Shown here in pieces: positions 10,226-22,551 of a DNA stretch of 64,000 bases. The stretch spans positions 23,507,722-23,571,721 of the forward strand of contig NC_049912.1 of NCBI RefSeq assembly GCF_001411555.2, in the 5' to 3' direction. Each line of letters begins with the position of its first letter. Position 1 is the stretch's first letter. Under the pieces are notes generated by a model. It was not told where the DNA came from. It made no database searches and saw only the letters and a program-made list of their open reading frames with translations. Both the position numbers and the translations under genes were made by a program. This stretch comes from Juglans regia (taxonomy: Eukaryota > Streptophyta > Magnoliopsida > Fagales > Juglandaceae).

Positions 10226-13200
10226 ATGAGCCACCACAAGCGCCGCGAGTCCCTACCTTCACCTCACATCGCCTCCAGGCCTGACTACCACGAGGCCGTA
10301 CTCGAGGAGGACTTAGCCTGGTCATTGGGCAAGCTTGCCGGCATTGATCGCCATGACATCCGAGAAACTGCGTACGAAGTATTCTTCACGGCATGTCGGT
10401 CGTCCCCGGGGTTCGGTGGTCGTAATCCACTCACATTCTACTCGTCGAATAACCAAGAGAACAACGGGGACGGGTTGGGGATCAATGGGCCGAAACAGTA
10501 TGGGGTGGTGATGAGCCCGACCAGCCGGGTGAAGCGTGCGTTGGGGTTGAAGACGCTGAAGCGCTCACCGTCGAAGAGGATGGCGTCGGGCATGGGGGGT
10601 AGTGGGAGTTTTGGCGGGTCGAATCCTTCGTCCCCAATCGCTCACGGTAGCCAGCTTGCCTTGTCGTTCACGGTGCCACATCCGATGAGATCACCAAGGC
10701 GGCCAATGACGTCGGCGGAGATCATGAGGCAACAGATGCGGGTGACGGAGCAAAGCGATATCCGACTTCGAAAGACACTGCTGAGGACCCTCATCGGCCA
10801 AGTATGTATTGTTTAGTCAGTATTTGATACGCAAGCATTTGATCATGCATGCCATGTATGTTTGCATGCTTTGTAGCTAACATTAAATCGTGAGATTGAT
10901 CTACCATTGAGAATCATTTCTTAAAACTTTATACATTTCAACATGTCTTGGTCTCATCATACATGAAACAGGTGGGTAGGCGAGCGGAAACAATAATCCT
11001 CCCTTTAGAGCTCCTCCGCCACCTAAAGCCAGCGGAATTCAACGATTCCCGTGAGTACCATCTTTGGCAAAAGCGGCAGCTCAAAATCCTAGAGGCAGGG
11101 CTTCTCCTCCACCCTCCAATCCCTTTGGACAAATCAAACACCTTCGCCATGCGTCTGAGAGACATTGTACTTTCTGGAGAGAAAAAACCGATAGACACAG
11201 GGAAGAATTCCGACACCATGAGAACGCTTTGCGATTGCGTGATTGCATTATCATGGCGAAGTGCCAGTGGAACTCCCACAGATGTTTGCCACTGGGCTGA
11301 TGGGTTCCCTCTCAATATCCACCTCTACATTGCTCTTCTTCAATCTGCTTTTGACATTAGGGATGAGACACTAGTCCTTGATGAGGTTGATGAGCTTTTC
11401 GAGCTAATCAAGAAGACTTGGTCAACATTGGGAATCACCCGACCTATGCACAATGTGTGTTTTACGTGGGTGCTCTTTCAACAATATGTCGTGACTGCAC
11501 AGATAGAACCAGACCTTCTTTGTGCTTCCCATGCTATGCTGGTCGAAGTTGCAAACGATGCCAAGAGACCAAACAGAGAGCCCACATATGTCAAGATCCT
11601 GTCGTCAGTATTGACTTCGATGAAGGGTTGGGCAGAGAAGAGATTGCTTAATTACCACAACTATTTCCATCCGAGAAATGTTGGCCAAGTTGAAAACCTT
11701 CTTCCATTGGTGTTAACGGCCTCAAATATTTTAGGTAAAGATGTTATAATCACTGAAGGGGCAGAGCAAGAGGAAGGAGATCAGGTAACTTTGGTGGACT
11801 CGTCTGGGGATGGTGTTGATCACTATATTCGATCATCCTTGAAAAATGCATTTTACAAGGTTTGTAATTTTCCCATCTCTCAAGTTTGAAGTTAAATTTT
11901 TAGAACGATATATCGATCATCACACTCTTTGATTAATGACAACAGATAGTCGAAAGTGGGAATATTGTCAAAAGTGCCATCTCCGAAGAGAAACAAGATG
12001 CAAGTGAAGCTCTACTTCAATTAGCCAAGGAAACTGAGGATTTGGCATTGAAAGAGAGGGAAAGCTTTAGTCCCATACTCAAGAGATGGCACCCAACTGC
12101 AGTTGCAGTTGCTGCTGTGACGTTGCATAGTTGCTATGGATCTGTGCTGAAACAATACTTAGGCGGGGTATCCATGCTCACAACTGAGACAGTGGGGCTA
12201 TTTCAGAGGACTGGAAAACTAGAAAAGTTTTTGGTCCAAATGGTAGTTGAAGACTCTGCTGAGTGTGCAGATGGAGGCAAAGCGATCGTGCGCGAGATGG
12301 TTCCATATGAAGTCGATTCAATTATATTGAACCTCTTGAAAAATTGGATGGATGAGAAGTTGAAGAAAGGGAAAGAGTGTATCCAAAGAGCAAAAGAGAC
12401 CGAAGTAAGTTTCTTCACTTCTGATAAACATGGCAACGAAACTAAAGTTTTTGAAGAGTGAGGATTCCCTACGTTCAGTTCAGTGAAAGAGAGTTAATGG
12501 TTATAATTTGTGTTGCAGACATGGAATCCAAAATCCAAATCAGACCCGTATGCACAATCAGCTGTAGATTTAATGATGTTAGCCCAGGAAACTGCAAACG
12601 ACTTCTTCGAAATCCCAATAGAAATTTCTGAAGATTCAATTCTAGATCTTGCTTATGGTTTGGAGAGTCAGTTCCAGGACTATGTTACATTTGTTGCATC
12701 ATGTGGTAAGAAATTTCCTATTCGTTTCTTTTTCATTTGAAGAAATTCACGGGCCTAACTCATCTCATAAAACCAGTTATATAAGAGATGATTGCTTATT
12801 GCTTATAAATATGTCCAAGACCTTGTCCACAGCCAATGTGAGATTATTCCTCAACACCCTCCCTCACTGCAGGCCAATATTTTTTCTGGTCCTTGTCTCA
12901 GGATAAGTAGTGTGGGCCCCCATTTGTCCTGTTGCAGACTATGATACCATGAAAAAATTCACGGGCCTAACTCATCTCATAAAACCGGTTATATAAGAAA
13001 TGATTGCTCATTGCTTATAAACACGTCCAAGACCTTGTCCATAGCCAATGTGAGATTATTTCTCAATACTAGGTGAGTTTGGATCCCAAACTCATCTCAA
13101 CTTATCATTACAACTTTTTTAAATTCCAACACAAAATATAATAAACAATTCAACTTTTTCAAATTCCAAAATAATAATAATAATAATAAATAATATTCTA

Positions 13201-14495
13201 ACAATATTTTATCATCTCAACTCAACTCACTTCAACATCCAAACACACCCTTAGCAACAATCTCTTAGTTATATTTTTGTTTAAACTTTTTTCCCTTGTT
13301 TCAGAGATTTTGGGTTTAGAAAATTCCTCCTCATCTATAAGTTATCAATTGATATTATCATCAACAACATCATAGAATACAGGGAACCTCTTTATTTGCG
13401 TTTCTCAATTTATGTCATCATCACGAGATTTCTGCTGTAGAAGTTATTGCAATTCTACAAGATATGTGTCATCTGAAGTTCTGCTTTCCCACTTCTAACA
13501 AATTATTTTCAGGTTCAAAACAGAGCTATATCCCCACACTTCCTGCTCTAACAAGATGTAATCGAGACTCAAAATTCCTCAAGCTGTGGAAAAAAGCAAG
13601 CCCATGCAATATTGGTGCGGAAGAATTACACAAAAGTAGAGTAAACGAAGGTTACCATCCTCGCCCATCAACCAGCAGAGGAACACAACGCCTCTACATC
13701 CGTCTCAATACCCTGCATTATCTTCTTTTCCACCTTCATTCCCTTGACAAAATCCTCTCCATCTCCCTCTCCCAACGGATCGTTCCTTCAACTCGCAAAC
13801 ATTTTGCCACCAGCCTGAGGTCCAATAATACCTCTTATTCATACTTTGAGCTGGCATGCTCATCCATCCAAGAAGCCAGCAAACATGTGTCAGATGTTGC
13901 TGCTCATCGCCTCATCTTCCTTGACTCAAAGTCTGTCTTCTATGATAGTCTCTATGTTGATGATGTAGCCAATGCACGGATCCGTCCAGCTTTGCGTATT
14001 TTGAAGCAGAATCTCACTCTCATGACTTCAATTCTCACAGACTGTGCCCAAGCCTTGGCAATAAGAGAAGTCATGAAGGCCTCGTTCAAGGCTTACCTTA
14101 TGGTTTTGCTTGCTGGGGGAAGCTCTCGGGTGTTCTATTGGTCTGATCATGCGATGATTGAGGAGGATTTCAAGGGTTTGAAACGAGTTTTCTGCACTTG
14201 CGGAGAAGGATTGATTGCAGAGGAAGTGGTGGAGAGGGAAGCCAAGATAGTGGAAGGGGTGATAACATTGATGGGTCAATTTACTGAACAACTGGTGGAA
14301 GATTTTAATACTTTGACCTGTGAAACATGTGGAAGTGGAGTTGTGGATTCAGGGCAAAAGTTAGCAATGCCTCCAACAACGGGAAAATGGAATAGATCGG
14401 ATCCCAATACAATATTAAGGGTGTTGTGCCACAGGAATGATAGTGTTGCAAATCAGTTCTTGAAGAGGACATTCCATTTAGCCAAGAGGAGATGA
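10226..14495 (+). CDS. Plant UNC-13 homolog (PATROL1/DUF810 family, MUN-type)
   Basis: Five exons: 10226-10801, 10972-11859, 11946-12404, 12519-12705 and 13513-14495. All have GT-AG junctions and compatible phases and encode 1030 residues, close to the ~1000-residue family norm. The N terminus (1-190) has a conserved start region (EEDLAWSLGKLAGIDRHDIR) and then Ser/Gly-rich linker sequence. From about 192 the family core follows, e.g. GRRAETIILPLELLRHLKP and later RWHPTAVAVAAVTLHSCYG, continuing to a C-terminal helical region (SDHAMIEEDFKGLKRVF) ending AKRR. Plant members have a MUN-like fold. PATROL1 in Arabidopsis controls delivery of a plasma-membrane proton pump, so a role in vesicle tethering or exocytosis is inferred. 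This copy appears intact. Intron 4 (12706-13512) is enlarged by a TRIM and a MITE. Confidence 0.92.
12738..13068 (-). mobile_element. TRIM (miniature LTR element), 331 bp, in intron 4
   Basis: Two 119-bp direct terminal repeats (12738-12856 and 12950-13068), about 92% identical, each starting TG and ending CA on the minus strand apart from one decayed end base. Reading the minus strand, TGGTATCATAGTC (12949-12937) follows the first repeat immediately and matches the tRNA-iMet primer site with one or two changes. A purine-rich GAGGGAGGG stands directly before the second repeat. The internal part is only 93 bp with no coding capacity. Nearly all differences between the repeats look like transitions. 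No clear target duplication remains. Confidence 0.8.
13072..13250. mobile_element. Tourist-like MITE next to the TRIM
   Basis: Starts GGTGAGTTTGGATCCCAAAC and ends CAACATCCAAACACACCC, followed by TTA (13251-13253); the left flank is CTA (13069-13071), a near match. The interior carries the family core (AATATAATAAACAATTCAAC, CTAACAATATTTTATCATC). It begins three bases after the TRIM's right end. Confidence 0.7.
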
Positions 14496-14869
14496 AGATA
14501 ATTGTTGTAAATTCTGATTCTAATTAATTCCCACTTCTGATCATGTTCTTATGAAGGAAGAACACGTACCAAAATGTTTCTATCCACCAGTACTAGGCAC
14601 AGCAAATATACATAAATTGTAATTTGTAGTAGACATTGGATTGATCCCAGAGAGGTTTCCTGTGATGTTTTTCTAGTAGAATCTAATTTGTTTTGGGTTT
14701 AATGCCGTGAAGATTTACTCTTACACGACCTTGTGCTACATAAAAAGTTAATTGTAACGTTATAGAAGTAAAGTACTATCAAAGATACACTTTTCTTAAA
14801 GCAAAGCTATACCAACATGCAAAGCCAACCCACAAAGTACAATATCGGCCTTAACTTCTGTATTCTTTT
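14496..14869. other. Convergent 3' region between UNC-13-like and NPF genes
   Basis: 374 bp between two stop codons on opposite strands. It presumably holds both 3' UTRs. No repeat, ORF or RNA gene recognised. Confidence 0.5.
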
Positions 14870-17800
14870 CTATGACCTCGATTCCTGATCTTGGTTCGAG
14901 ACCCTCATGACTTTCATCCCCTGCAGTTCTTCCGTAAGCACTTTTATTGAATCCGAGATTTCGGCCTTATATACATAGAACTTAATCACTAGCAAGAAGA
15001 AAATGAAGTTGAGGATGTTTAATATGACGAAAAATGCATAATAATAATCAAGATGAGAAGCATTCAGGTTGTTTAGAATCCATCCATGGTGACCATGCGC
15101 CTTGGTTATGTCAGCAACTGTGGAAAGAAGGAAACTACTCAGAAAGTTTCCAACTCCTAGAGTAGTCATGGCATAGGAAGTCCCCAGACTCTTCATGCTT
15201 TCTGGTGCCTGGTCGTAGAAGAACTCAAGCTTTGCAACCTCTAAAAATGCGTCTGCTGTTCCCATCAGCACGAATTGGGGAAGTAATACGAATATGGTTA
15301 AAGGAACTTGTCCTTTATTTTCAACTAACCCATGATCTTTGGCCACACTGAGTCTATACTTCTCGGTCAGAGAGGCGATTACCATGATTATAATGTGGAT
15401 AACAAGGCCAATGCCCATTCTTTGAAGGAGAGTGACGCCTCTTGGGTTTTTGGTCCACCTTTGCATAATCCGAACGAAATACTGATCATAGAGCACCACA
15501 CTAACAAGCATGGATATGGTGACAAATCCGGCTAAACTTGCCGGTGGGATTTTAAAGCTGCCAATGGCTCTATCAAGGGTGGTACCTTGCTTGACGAAAA
15601 GAGTATTGATTTGTGCAACCATGGTGCTCGGTACAAACGTGGCAATCAAGATTGGGATCATTCGTATCATTTGTTTGGTCTCCTCTACTTGTGTAACTGA
15701 GCACAACATCCATGGACTGGTTGAGCCAGTTTTTACAGACGCTTTGGTAAGAAACCTGCAATTCCATGCAACATCAAGATAGATTAGGACAAATGCATGC
15801 TACCCGAGACCTAAGAGAGGGTAATGCCTAATATCTAGATTGAAATAGGTGGTTTCCAACCCCCAACCCGTAATTTCTTCATGGTATGTTAGATTATAAA
15901 ATTCTTTTTGTTATAAAATAAATCTAACATTTCACATTCAGTTTATAATTAAGTTTTCACTACAAGAAAACTGCTTATTTGTGGTCATTTAATTCCAGCG
16001 AAATGATTATTTACAGTCAAAATGAGACTGTTTTGGTCACAAATAACATTTTCGCCGCAATTAAATGGCCACAAAAGCCCATTTTTCTTGTAGTGTTTCT
16101 TTAAGTAGTACTCTTGTTTGTAGACTTGGCCGGTATTTCTCCGGGTACACAATATATATATATATATATACACATACCTCAAGGTCGGTGTGGAGTCAAT
16201 CCTGACCTTTCCTTTCTTTGCATACTCCTCCAACTCAAGCTCATAGAGCTCTTTGGGATCATTAGGGATATGCACCTTCCATTTCCTTAGAGCAGCCACA
16301 ATGACCCTGGCCATCCTTGTGAAGGGACTTCCTGAGGGCACCTTGTGTCTATAGAAGGGAGTGCCAGCCAAGAAGATGATAATCGAAATTGCAAGTCCAA
16401 GTGTCGGAAGTCCATATCCTAAGGTCCATCCAACATTGTCTTGTATGTAGACAAGAACTGTGTTGGCAAAAAGTGTCCCAAAGAAGATGCTAAACATCCA
16501 CCAATTGAAGAAAGACAGCTTGTGGGCCTTCTCCTTTGGGTCGAACTCATCGAATTGGTCTGCCCCAATGGTCGAGATGTTGGGTTTGGTTCCACCTGTT
16601 CCCACTGCTAAGGTATAGAGTGCACCATAAAACACTGCTAACTGTAACGTCGAGGCTTTTCTACAATTCTCGACGTCGGATTCTAAGCAACGAGGCGGTT
16701 TTAGGCTAGGAAGTGAAACTGCCAATGTTAGTATCAACATTCCCTGCATGCATGCCAATATATAGTAAAACAAAGTGAGAAATTTACTTTGTTACCCTCC
16801 CTTTTTTTAATGCAATATTTTTTATTAAAAATTACATGACTATATAACACTAAAATAAAAGGTGAATTAAAAAGACTGTTGCATGTATAATTTCTAGTTT
16901 CTTCAATTATTATTGTGTCATTTATAATTGTAATATTATTTTCATAAGAGAAAAAAAATATTCTAAATTATCATCCGTCATCTCAATATTTTATGATGTA
17001 ACATTGACTTACGAGTATATGAGAAATAATTTTCAATCATTTGATTCTAACAAGATAAGATGAAGGCAAGATCATGAGTACCAATGATGGTAGCATTATT
17101 CCAAAATAAAAAAAGAGTATAAACAAAAAGACAAAAAGATCAATCGTCCACTTGCCACAATATATGATAAAGAGTTATAAGCAGTATTAAGAAGTACACC
17201 CACATTATCCTCTTCGTATAAAGGATGACAAGTTTTCAACTTTCAACTACTGCGCCCTTTGATTTATAGGCTTATAAAGCAGAATTTCCGAGTCAAACGT
17301 TCATATTACTCCGTCAACTCCTCCGTAAAATGAGACTTATTTTGCTCTATTAAAGTCCAAAAACTATTGACTAAAATGTATTGTGTTTACACGTAACATT
17401 GAAGTAGTAGGAATTAAGAATGATTGAGCTATATAATTAGATATATAAGACAAAGGTGGCAGGAAGATAAGCAGAAGATTCCGAGTCAAAGATTTGTCTA
17501 GGACAGCAAATTAAAGTCGACGTGCGTACCGAGATGTAAATTACAGAGGAAATGACAAAGGTCCAGTATCGGCCGAGATGAGCATCGGCGACGTAAGCAC
17601 CCAAGATGGGAGTTATCCAGACAGTCCCAACCCAATTGGTGACATTGTTGGAGGAGGTGACGGTGCCCTGGTGCAGCTTCGTTGTCAAATATATGATCAG
17701 ATTGGAGGATATACCGTAATACGCCATGCGTTCGAAAACCTCGTACACTGCACAAATTAAGAAAAAAGAAACAAAACAGTGGGAAGATGGTCCCCCGAAT

Positions 17801-18820
17801 AATTCATATGAGCTAGGTCGTCTGATCCGCATCATGCAGACGGGTGCATGCAAGTTGATGCGAAAATGACCTATTTTGGAAGAAAGAGTTGATTTATCCT
17901 TACTGCAAAATTTGTCATTTTGGACCTGGCCATTGATTAGAGATCACCCACGCCGTCTTGAATTAATTGCTAGCCTTGGTATTTCATATATAGCAGGTTA
18001 AATAATAGCTACGGGTGCAGAGTACAGCCTTTTTTTCTTAATTTTTTTTTCTTTGGCATGTGAGTGACAGTATGTGATCGGCTGGTGTGATTGCAAATAG
18101 TTAGGCGTAGTGATATGTGGACAGTGTGAGTTTGCATAATTAAATCAGAGAGAGAGAGAGAGAGGGTACTGTCTCTGACTCAGTTCAAGCTTTCTCAAAA
18201 CAAAAATGGAAGAAACGAGTTGGGCATGAGCCAACCAACTCATAGGCACAAAAATATTGCCGTTCTTTTATGAATAATAAACAATGAATTAGAAGTGAGA
18301 CTGAAGGAAGAAAACAAAGTAGCCGTCTGTCTTCCTTTGCCATTTGCAGAAAAACTGATTACAGCTAGCCGAATTCAAGGCTTGACGAAGAAAATGTTGG
18401 ATAAGAATTAATGTATCATGACTTCCGGATTAATGTCTCATATTTTATAGGAGATCAACTATATATTTCCATTGAGAAGTACAGCTAGCAGTAATGATTG
18501 ATAATTAATTAAGATTTATCAACATGAGGCAGAGTCTAGTGCCGGATTAGCAAGAAAGAAAACGCAGAGGCATCCATCCCACTTTCGAGGAGCCATTGCA
18601 GAGAAAACTGTGACATGGGTTAGAGAGAAAAACAGGCAACTTTACGCCTTAAAAGTTCAGTGCTCTCGTAAATTAATGGCTCACAATTAGGATCCAAACA
18701 CACGTACGTGTATATCCCTCAAGCAGGTAGATAGATATGCATACACATGGATGCATATATGTACCGTTTGTGTAATAAGAAGTTAGTTGTGGATAACCAA
18801 ACCCAAGACTATGCCTTTTG

Positions 18821-18858
<38 letters not shown>

Positions 18859-18973
18859 CAACAACAAACCAGCAAGCAGTCCATCCACCTCTCTTTGATC
18901 TAAGAACCGGGTTTCCTCTCAGATCCACAGTCCCATCCTGCGTGTATTCCTCCTGCGCTGCTTCCCCTGCCAT
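14870..18973 (-). CDS. NPF (NRT1/PTR family) transporter, NPF5.2-like
   Basis: Minus-strand exons 18973-18859, 17747-17530, 16743-16178 and 15755-14870 join in frame to 594 residues, close to the ~580 usual for the family. The start reads MAGEAAQEEYTQDGTVDLRG, typical of NPF5 proteins. Exon 2 opens with the ExxER-type motif (EVFER) in the first membrane helix, which couples proton binding to transport. Exon 3 carries NISTIGADQFDEFDPKEK, a strongly conserved NPF loop, and SFFNWWMFSIFFG. Exon 4 has FFYDQAPESMKSLGTSY. About 12 membrane segments are expected, with a central loop near residues 230-330. The best match by memory is Arabidopsis NPF5.2 (PTR3), a proton-coupled peptide transporter, but NPF substrates vary and cannot be read from sequence. 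Intron 1 starts beside a (GA)n tract, intron 3 beside an (AT)n tract and contains a CACTA-type MITE. No disruption seen. Confidence 0.93.
15958..16095. mobile_element. CACTA-type MITE in NPF intron 3
   Basis: 138 bp with inverted ends CACTACAAGAAAA and TTTTCTTGTAGTG, flanked by TTT on both sides (15955-15957, 16096-16098). The CACTA terminus and 3-bp duplication identify a CACTA (En/Spm)-derived non-autonomous element. The two halves are partly self-complementary (TGTGGTCATTTAATT against AATTAAATGGCCACA), so it can form a hairpin. Confidence 0.85.
16151..16171. repeat. (AT)n tract at NPF intron 3 donor
   Basis: About 20 bp of alternating AT, a few bases inside intron 3 from its 5' splice site (intron begins at 16177 on the minus strand). 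Confidence 0.8.
18824..18855. repeat. (GA)n microsatellite abutting NPF intron 1 donor
   Basis: Sixteen GA units. On the minus strand the intron begins GTA and runs directly into a CT repeat, so tract length changes would occur within a few bases of the splice donor. A second, shorter GA tract lies in the same intron at about 18147-18163. Confidence 0.9.
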
Positions 18974-21488
18974 TACTTTCCTTCCAGACTCAGAGTGACA
19001 ACCCCTCCTTTATTTCTTCGGTCTATATGATCGATCTGCTAGCTAGCTAGTTGGTTTAGTACTGACCATTACTCCACCCTTTTTTATAGCAACTTTGCCA
19101 ACCATTTCTTAGGGATTGACTTTCCAACGCCCATCTAATGTAAATGTAAGTGGATCCCAACTTAAAAAAAAAATAAAAAATAAAAATGCACACATTTAAT
19201 GTGGTATGCATACTGGCATTGATTCATCTTCTAGATGACGAATATACCCTCCCAAATTGTTTCTTTAAATATTCTTTGTTTACCTTTAAAAGGATCTTCC
19301 TCCAAATATTTTGGCCATCTGGAGATGTAAAACATCACCTGAAAAAACTAGTTTATTATATAATTATAAAGAGCAGCTAGCTAGGATGCATAAATAAGAT
19401 CTTTTCTTTTTGACTTTGATCAACTCAATATATATAATTATACCAGATTTTCCACCTTTTTCTTTGCTGCTCAACCTAAATTAAAATTGGTAGTTGATGA
19501 AGTGATATCATTTAGATCGGACGTCCGCACACGTACATATTCGATCGATTCCTTTCTTCTGAATGCATGGTAATATAAGAAAGCATGCAGTGTGTGTACA
19601 ATCGAATTCTCAAACAGCATGAACTTCACATGCAACAATATTTAATTAATGATGCGTCTATCTCTTTTCTTTTTATTAAAAAGAAAAAAAGAAAAGAAAT
19701 TAACCCATCTAATTAATTACTTGTTTGAGAAGAGAAGATCTCGATTTCTATAAATAATACAAACATCTTGAATTTTATACTAAATAAGTATTATATCCAT
19801 TTTAAATAAAATCATGCAACTATTTTTTTGTTATGAAGGCCGGAGGTCAATATAGGGATTAACTAAAACGCAGCATTCAAAGGGAGGGAGGCAGTGGGCA
19901 CAGCATCCTTTTTTAAGTTGAGAGGCGCAGCGCATAATTTAAGCGAGTAGGTGAGTCAGTTGTTTTGCAGATTAAGCAAAATTTTAATAAGCAATAAATA
20001 TACCTGCGATTAGCACCATGCATGGTAGTTGAGGAAAATTAATATAAATACGTTATATATTGAATCTACGTGCATCTCCCAGAGTATAATATATAACTTA
20101 ATTATTATTAATGAATTTATTTAATTAATTATTATATTAACACTCCCTAATAAGTGGATCTAAGTATAGATTCTCTACTACACTATTTTTAAGATATGGA
20201 TAAAGATTAATCAAATAATTAACTTAGTATCATTGCTTTTGATGGGTTTAATCTATTTTTAAAAGAGAAGTGTTATATACACAAAATGTAAACTTAGACG
20301 GAAATTCATGTGATTTGTTATTTATTTTATAATCTAACGTATTGTATCAAGTCACGTCAGTTTATAAATTTATTTTTATATAATCTCTTTATAGTTAAAG
20401 TATTTTTTTTTAAATATATATTTATAGTCTTTTATTTTAAGTCTTTGTAAAAAAAAAATTTCAAAGTTTTGAAAATTCTAACTTTAGATTTTTCATTAAA
20501 ACTCAATTCCAGCCATATAATTAATTAGGCGAGAAATCTAATTCATTGAATGGATCAATGGTCAACTATCTTGAGCGGCGTTATGGTCTCAGATAGGGTC
20601 CACTTGTGAACGACACCCAACGAATCAGAATCCCCCCATTAAAGCATGGCCGACTCGTGAGCAGAGTTCAACCCTCAATCATCTCCCAAGTAAGAATGCT
20701 CGTCTTTTCTTCCTTGTCTTCTCGTAATAAGTCACTCTCTTTCTTTCCTTTTTATCGTTTTTTCAAATACTTCTAGATGCCATAAAACTCACTATTTTGA
20801 TGTAGATATCAAATAAGAATCCAGAAAATGTGTACGATGGCCAATCTTTCTTTGTTTTTTTCCATGTTAAGAATAAAATTTATAGATTCTTTTTAAAATT
20901 TTTTAACTTGCTGACAAGCCTTTTACGTACTATGAGCGTATATTGAAAGAATCTCAAATTTTAATATAGAGAATTATTACAATCATAAAGGGATTTCATA
21001 AAAATAAACTTACAAATTAACACGATTTTATATAATACGGTAGATCTATTTTATAATAAAAGTAGTTTTACAATCTGATGTACCATATCAAGGCACATAA
21101 ATTTATAGATTTACTTTTGTAGAATTTATTTGTGGCTAAAATATTTCTCCTAAAATATATCATGTGTGTTTATTTGCACCAAGCGCGTGCGTGTGTGTTG
21201 AAGCATGTTTTGTAGCCGTTGTTTGCGAGAGCGCTTCTGTGCTTGCGGGGGTGGAAGAAAGGGTGGCTAGGTGGTGAGTGTCTTGTCTCAGATGTCAAAG
21301 TAAAAAATTCTCAGATGGGAAAAAGAAAGAATGAGCAGTAAAGAATTGGGAAGAATGATCGATTGTGTAACGTCCGCTTTGTCATTAGCCTTTCTCCATT
21401 TATATCTGATTCCTCGCAAGACCCTTTAATTTGCTACTGTAAGGATCACCCTCCCCTCAGGTAGCATGAAGTTGCATTAAATGCAGCT
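18974..21488. other. NPF upstream region and AT-rich intergenic DNA
   Basis: The first several hundred bases are presumably leader and promoter of the NPF gene (minus strand). The rest is AT-rich with only short frames. No conserved element, RNA gene or intact transposon was recognised. Confidence 0.5.
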
Positions 21489-22108
21489 AGGTGTGTAAGT
21501 TGAAACCGGAAAATCGGTCCGGTCCGGGACCGGTTCTTAGAATGTGAAAACCGGTTGGTTTCGGTTTTAGGATTTTTCAGACCGGACCGGACCGGTTGAT
21601 AAAAAAAAATATATAAAAAAAATATTTATATTATTGTATATATAAGTTTTATATATTATGTATAATTATAATTTTTTTTGTGAAAGTTTTATATATAATT
21701 ATATATATTTATATATGAAATAATTTTTTATTATAATTTATAAATTATTACATAAAATGTTAATACTAAATCACTAAAAATTTATAACTAATACTAATAT
21801 TAAATATATAGTTTATAATAAATATATTGTTTTATACTTATAATAAAAGTATAAAACAATATTTTTTGAATTAGTTTTTTTTTTTTTTTTTATAAACAAA
21901 TTTATAATGACAAATTGTGAAACTTACATTTTAAAAAAACCGGAAAACCGGACCTAACCGGACCGGACCGGAAACCGGTAAAATCGGAAGTACCGGTTTA
22001 GGAGGGTAACCGGTGCGTAATCGGTTTTGAAAAATACAAAACCAGTACATACCGGTTTGGTCATAGATTTTGTCCAAAACCAAACCGGACCGGACCGGTT
22101 ACACCCCT
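21489..22108. mobile_element. Mutator-like non-autonomous element with ACCGG clusters
   Basis: 620 bp flanked by AAATGCAGCT (21479-21488) and AAATACAGCT (22109-22118), a 9-10 bp duplication with one mismatch. Ends are AGGTGTGTAA and, inverted, AGGGGTGTAA. Both arms are packed with CCGGT/ACCGG motifs (GACCGGACCGGACCGG type) separated by an AT-rich core at about 21600-21930. No coding capacity. The long duplication fits a Mutator-like MITE, but class assignment rests on duplication length alone. Confidence 0.7.
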
Positions 22109-22323
22109 AAATACAGCTGCTCCTGTCAACTACAGGGATCCAACCTAGAGGCTAGCCACTTCGAGCGGCATTCAATATGGCCGATCTGGCAGCAAACAAG
22201 ATCCATGTCTGTTTGTCCCTTATTAATGCGGTGTGATTGCATAAACCATCGGCTATTTCTCTCTTCTTGGGCTCATCTGGGCTTTCTTCCCTGCCCTCTC
22301 TCTGTCTGCCCTACCATGGATTT

Positions 22324-22351
22324 TGGGCTTCAGCATGGGTGCTGAAGCCCA
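22324..22351. repeat. Perfect 12-bp stem-loop
   Basis: TGGGCTTCAGCA, loop TGGG, then TGCTGAAGCCCA: a perfect inverted repeat with 12-bp arms and a 4-base loop. It sits in a GC-richer patch with several GGCCCA/TGGGCC motifs (22260-22375) between the Mutator-like element and the LTR element. Function unknown; it may be part of an unrecognised repeat. Confidence 0.7.
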
Positions 22352-22551
22352 CATGCCGAAGCCCGGCCCAACTAGGTATAAAATCCCATTTCCAATGTGT
22401 ATGAAAGAGTTTTATTTCAAACAGAGTTAAAATAAGTTTCATTCAACTCATCCATAAATATGACAAGCATGCATTAAGCATGTACGTGACAAATATATAT
22501 ATTTTTTTAAAAAAGTTTAGCTTAATATATATATATATATGTATATATATC

